Source of the DNA: Oscillospiraceae bacterium | GTDB lineage: Bacteria > Bacillota > Clostridia > UBA1381 | Reading direction: 5' to 3' | DNA length: 7,994 nucleotides | Assembly (NCBI GenBank): GCA_015068545.1 | Contig: SVKH01000070.1 | Span: forward strand, 1 to 7,994 | Part shown: positions 5,743 through 7,994 of the stretch, in pieces | Numbering within the stretch: position 1 is the stretch's first letter | Layout of the letters: each line of letters begins with the position of its first letter | Program-made: the position numbers and the translations under genes | The notes under the pieces: model-generated | The model's input: the letters and a program-made list of their open reading frames with translations, nothing else | Databases searched by the model: none | What the model was told of the DNA's origin: nothing

Positions 5743-7485
5743 ATGGCATTTGATACAATTTGTGTAAAAAAAATAGTGGAAGAACTATCCTATTCCCTGA
5801 TTGGCGGGAAGATTGACAAGGTGCATCAACCGGAAAAAGACGAAATTCTGCTTATTGTACGCACCTTTGGGGGAAACTATAAGCTTGTGCTTAGTGCAAG
5901 CTCTAATAATCCCAGGGTTCATTTCACAGACATAACAAAAGAAAATCCCAAAACACCTCCTATGTTTTGTATGCTACTGAGAAAACATCTGCAAGGAGGT
6001 AAGATTGTCAGAATATCTCAACCTGACTATGAAAGAATAGTAGAAATTGATGTAGAGTCTTATAATGAGCTGGGTGACCTTACTGTAAAACACCTTATTA
6101 CCGAGATAACCGGAAGAAACTCCAATGTAATTTTGACTAACAGCGATTACAAGATCATTGATTCGGCAAAACACGTTGACTTTACAGTAAGCTCTTTCAG
6201 GCAGATTTTGCCTGGAGCAGAATACTTAAGACCTCCAAAGCAGGATAAGCTATCAATCTTATCTGATGAAATATACAATCTATCTTTGGATTTTTCCCTA
6301 GACGGTAAGATGCCGGATCAGGCTATAATGTCCGCAGTATCCGGAATAAGCCCAATTATTGCCAGGGAAATAGTCTATTCGGTAACTAAAACCAATTCAA
6401 AAGTTTGCGGAGAGCTAACCTCCGGCGAAAAGGACTCAATCACGAAAATAACTGCAAATTTTGCAAAGGATATGTCCTTCTTCCCTTGCATAGTCTACGA
6501 TGAAACCGATAAACCCATTGACTTCTCCTGTGTTAAGATAGAACAATATGGTGACTCCTACAAATCAGTTGGTTTTGATACTATGAATGACGTGGTGAGA
6601 GAGTTTTATCATCAACGTGATTCAAGAGAAAGAATAAAACAAAAATCTGCTGATTTGCTAAAAATACTTCACAACAACATAGACAGATGTGCTAAGAAGA
6701 TAGCTATTCAGAACAAAACCTTAAAAGATGCGGAAAACAAGGAAAAGTATAAGATTTACGGAGATATCGTAACCGCAAACCTTTATAGAATTAAAACGGG
6801 ACAAACCAAGCTCATTGCCGAAAACTACTATGAGGAGGGTTGTCCGGAAATAGAGATTGAGCTTATGCCTAACCTTACGGCACCAAAAAATGCCCAACGA
6901 TACTACAAGCTCTACAACAAGCTAAAAAATGCAGAAGTGGAAGTTAAAAAACAGATTATCTCCGCCACAGAGGATTTAGCTTATCTGGAAAGCACATTGG
7001 TAGCTTGCGAAAACTCTACGTCAGAAGCAGACCTGAATATGATCCGTCAGGAATTATCGCAGCTTGGATACCTTCATGCAAGGAGAAAGAACCAAAAAGA
7101 GGAAAAGGTAAAAGCCAAACCGATGCACTTTATATCCAGCGATGGTTTTGATATATATGTTGGTAAAAACAACACCCAAAACGACCAGCTTACTCTAAAG
7201 TTTGCCAACACCGGCGATATTTGGTTTCACACAAAAAATATTCACGGTTCCCACACAATAATTAAATTGGGTGTAGATAAAGATGTGCCAAAGACTACTA
7301 TGATGGAAGCAGCACAGCTAGCCGCCTACTATTCTAAGGCAAGAGAATCCTCCCAAGTTCCCGTGGACTACACCCAGATAAAGAATGTAAAAAAGCCCAA
7401 CGGAGCTAAACCGGGAATGGTAATATACGAAAACTATAATACAGTTTATGTTACCCCTAAGCCTATGGCGGAGCAAAAGAACTAA
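5743..7485 (+). CDS. rqcH: ribosome-associated quality control protein RqcH (NFACT family, Rqc2 homologue)
   Basis: RqcH binds 50S subunits that still hold a stalled peptidyl-tRNA and recruits tRNA-Ala to add a C-terminal alanine tail, marking the peptide for proteolysis. Older annotations call it a fibronectin-binding protein. From the ATG at 5743 it has 580 residues, close to B. subtilis RqcH (about 570). The NFACT-N domain begins MAFD, with GGKIDKVHQP at 21-30 and PDYERIVEIDV at 94-104. The middle has helix-hairpin-helix-like residues (about 195-215) followed by a long coiled-coil region (about 285-445). The C-terminal NFACT-R domain spans about 460-572 with DGFDIYVGKNN (467-477), DIWFHTKNIHGSHTIIK (492-508), AAQLAAYYSKAR (523-534) and KPGMVIYENYNTVYVTP (556-572). 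At the dyad usually written D97-R98, this protein has E97-R98. It has its own promoter and terminator, so it is monocistronic and divergent from yloC. Confidence 0.95.
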   Translation: MAFDTICVKKIVEELSYSLIGGKIDKVHQPEKDEILLIVRTFGGNYKLVLSASSNNPRVHFTDITKENPKTPPMFCMLLRKHLQGGKIVRISQPDYERIVEIDVESYNELGDLTVKHLITEITGRNSNVILTNSDYKIIDSAKHVDFTVSSFRQILPGAEYLRPPKQDKLSILSDEIYNLSLDFSLDGKMPDQAIMSAVSGISPIIAREIVYSVTKTNSKVCGELTSGEKDSITKITANFAKDMSFFPCIVYDETDKPIDFSCVKIEQYGDSYKSVGFDTMNDVVREFYHQRDSRERIKQKSADLLKILHNNIDRCAKKIAIQNKTLKDAENKEKYKIYGDIVTANLYRIKTGQTKLIAENYYEEGCPEIEIELMPNLTAPKNAQRYYKLYNKLKNAEVEVKKQIISATEDLAYLESTLVACENSTSEADLNMIRQELSQLGYLHARRKNQKEEKVKAKPMHFISSDGFDIYVGKNNTQNDQLTLKFANTGDIWFHTKNIHGSHTIIKLGVDKDVPKTTMMEAAQLAAYYSKARESSQVPVDYTQIKNVKKPNGAKPGMVIYENYNTVYVTPKPMAEQKN

Positions 7486-7571
7486 ACATAAAACTCAATA
7501 AGATTAAATTACAAGGATTAGTTTTATAAACAGTTGCAATTACGCGGTTTAATACTTAAATCTTAAAAGGG

Positions 7572-7597
7572 TCCTCCTGAAAATCAGGAGGATTTTT
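7572..7597 (+). terminator. rho-independent terminator of rqcH
   Basis: A perfect 9-base-pair stem, TCCTCCTGA (7572-7580) with TCAGGAGGA (7584-7592), and an AAA loop are followed directly by TTTTT and then CT. It lies 86 bases after the rqcH stop. Read on the minus strand the same stem is followed by CCCTTTT, a weaker tail, so it may also end the convergent gene at 7610-7969, less efficiently. Confidence 0.9.
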
Positions 7598-7609
7598 CTA
7601 TATAAAGTT

Positions 7610-7969
7610 CTATTTGATTATCTCTTGTATTATCTCCTTTTCTGTTAATATTTCGTCTATTTTTCCATTTTCGTTTTCCTTAAATATGATATAGGAGCTT
7701 CCCATTGAGAAGTTTTTAACCAAATCCTTGTACTCTGCATCAGACTTTACCAGCAAGCTTTTTACCTTTTTGATTTTGACCTTATCCTTTTGCTTGTAGT
7801 ACATAATTTCCTTTGCATAGTCTAAATGGTATTTTTCCTTATTAGTAAAAATATTTCCGGCTAAAAATACGCAAATAAACATCAGAGAAAAATTAAATCT
7901 GCTAAGTATTATTAGGAATATCTCGATAGCTATAAGCATTGCAATCAAAAATACCGATATAGCCCTCAT
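7610..7969 (-). CDS. hypothetical membrane protein, start uncertain
   Basis: I do not recognise this protein. From the ATG at 7969 it has 119 residues. The N-terminus is strongly hydrophobic, with two probable membrane helices at about 4-22 and 27-41 separated by the short SRFNFS turn. The rest is charged: a lysine-rich stretch around 59-75 (KQKDKVKIKKVK) and a C-terminal part (about 76-119) of mixed acidic and basic residues. That pattern suggests a small anchored protein with a soluble tail. The ATG has only a weak upstream site (GCGGA), and the frame stays open to the right edge, adding G-A-V-A-G-G-K-V, so the gene may start outside the window. The codon and base pattern matches the neighbours, which supports a real gene. 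It converges on rqcH and stops 12 bases from that gene's terminator. A short cell-envelope or accessory subunit role is possible but unsupported. Confidence 0.65.
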   Translation of the reverse strand: MRAISVFLIAMLIAIEIFLIILSRFNFSLMFICVFLAGNIFTNKEKYHLDYAKEIMYYKQKDKVKIKKVKSLLVKSDAEYKDLVKNFSMGSSYIIFKENENGKIDEILTEKEIIQEIIK

Positions 7970-7994
7970 TACTTTTCCGCCGGCTACTGCCCCT

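Noticed and set aside
7486..7571. Possible small gene or RNA between rqcH and its terminator
   Set aside because: The 86 AT-rich bases contain no promoter-like boxes, no open frame with a ribosome binding site and no clear extra hairpin; it reads as a plain 3' untranslated region.

Overview
This is an ordinary stretch of core chromosome from a low-GC Firmicute, most likely a clostridial, Lachnospiraceae-like bacterium. That placement is inferred from three things: AT-rich sequence, strong AGGAGG-type ribosome binding sites, and the classic Firmicutes gene order yloC(yicC)-remA-gmk-rpoZ-priA-def-fmt beside a divergent rqcH. All of these genes are recognisable from family motifs. I saw no mobile element, CRISPR array, tRNA, rRNA, riboswitch or phage sequence.

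Layout. From 5602 down to 1, seven genes run leftward as one tightly packed operon: yloC, remA, gmk, rpoZ, priA, def and fmt (fmt is cut by the left edge). Gaps between them are 17 bases or less, and remA overlaps gmk by 8 bases. I see no internal terminator. An extended -10 promoter at 5634-5642 probably starts the transcript. A second promoter at 5692-5720 points the other way and drives rqcH (5743-7485), which ends at a clear rho-independent terminator (7572-7597). Convergent to rqcH, at the right end, is a small gene for an unrecognised membrane protein (7610-7969). Its reading frame stays open to the window edge, so its true start is uncertain.

Function. The operon mixes housekeeping roles: RNA turnover (YicC-type endoribonuclease), a biofilm/osmotic DNA-binding regulator (RemA), GMP to GDP conversion (Gmk), the RNA polymerase omega subunit, replication restart (PriA), and the two enzymes that remove and add the N-formyl group of initiator methionine (Def, Fmt). 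RqcH starts rescue of stalled large ribosomal subunits by alanine tailing. In Bacillus subtilis coaBC lies between rpoZ and priA; here only 17 bases separate them.

Start codons were revised where the ribosome binding site decides: priA uses TTG, yloC uses GTG, and rpoZ and rqcH start at ATGs inside their longest reading frames. I found no convincing novel system. The points most worth checking are the unknown membrane protein, the missing coaBC, the compact divergent promoter region, and a Glu at the usual Asp position of the RqcH Asp-Arg dyad.
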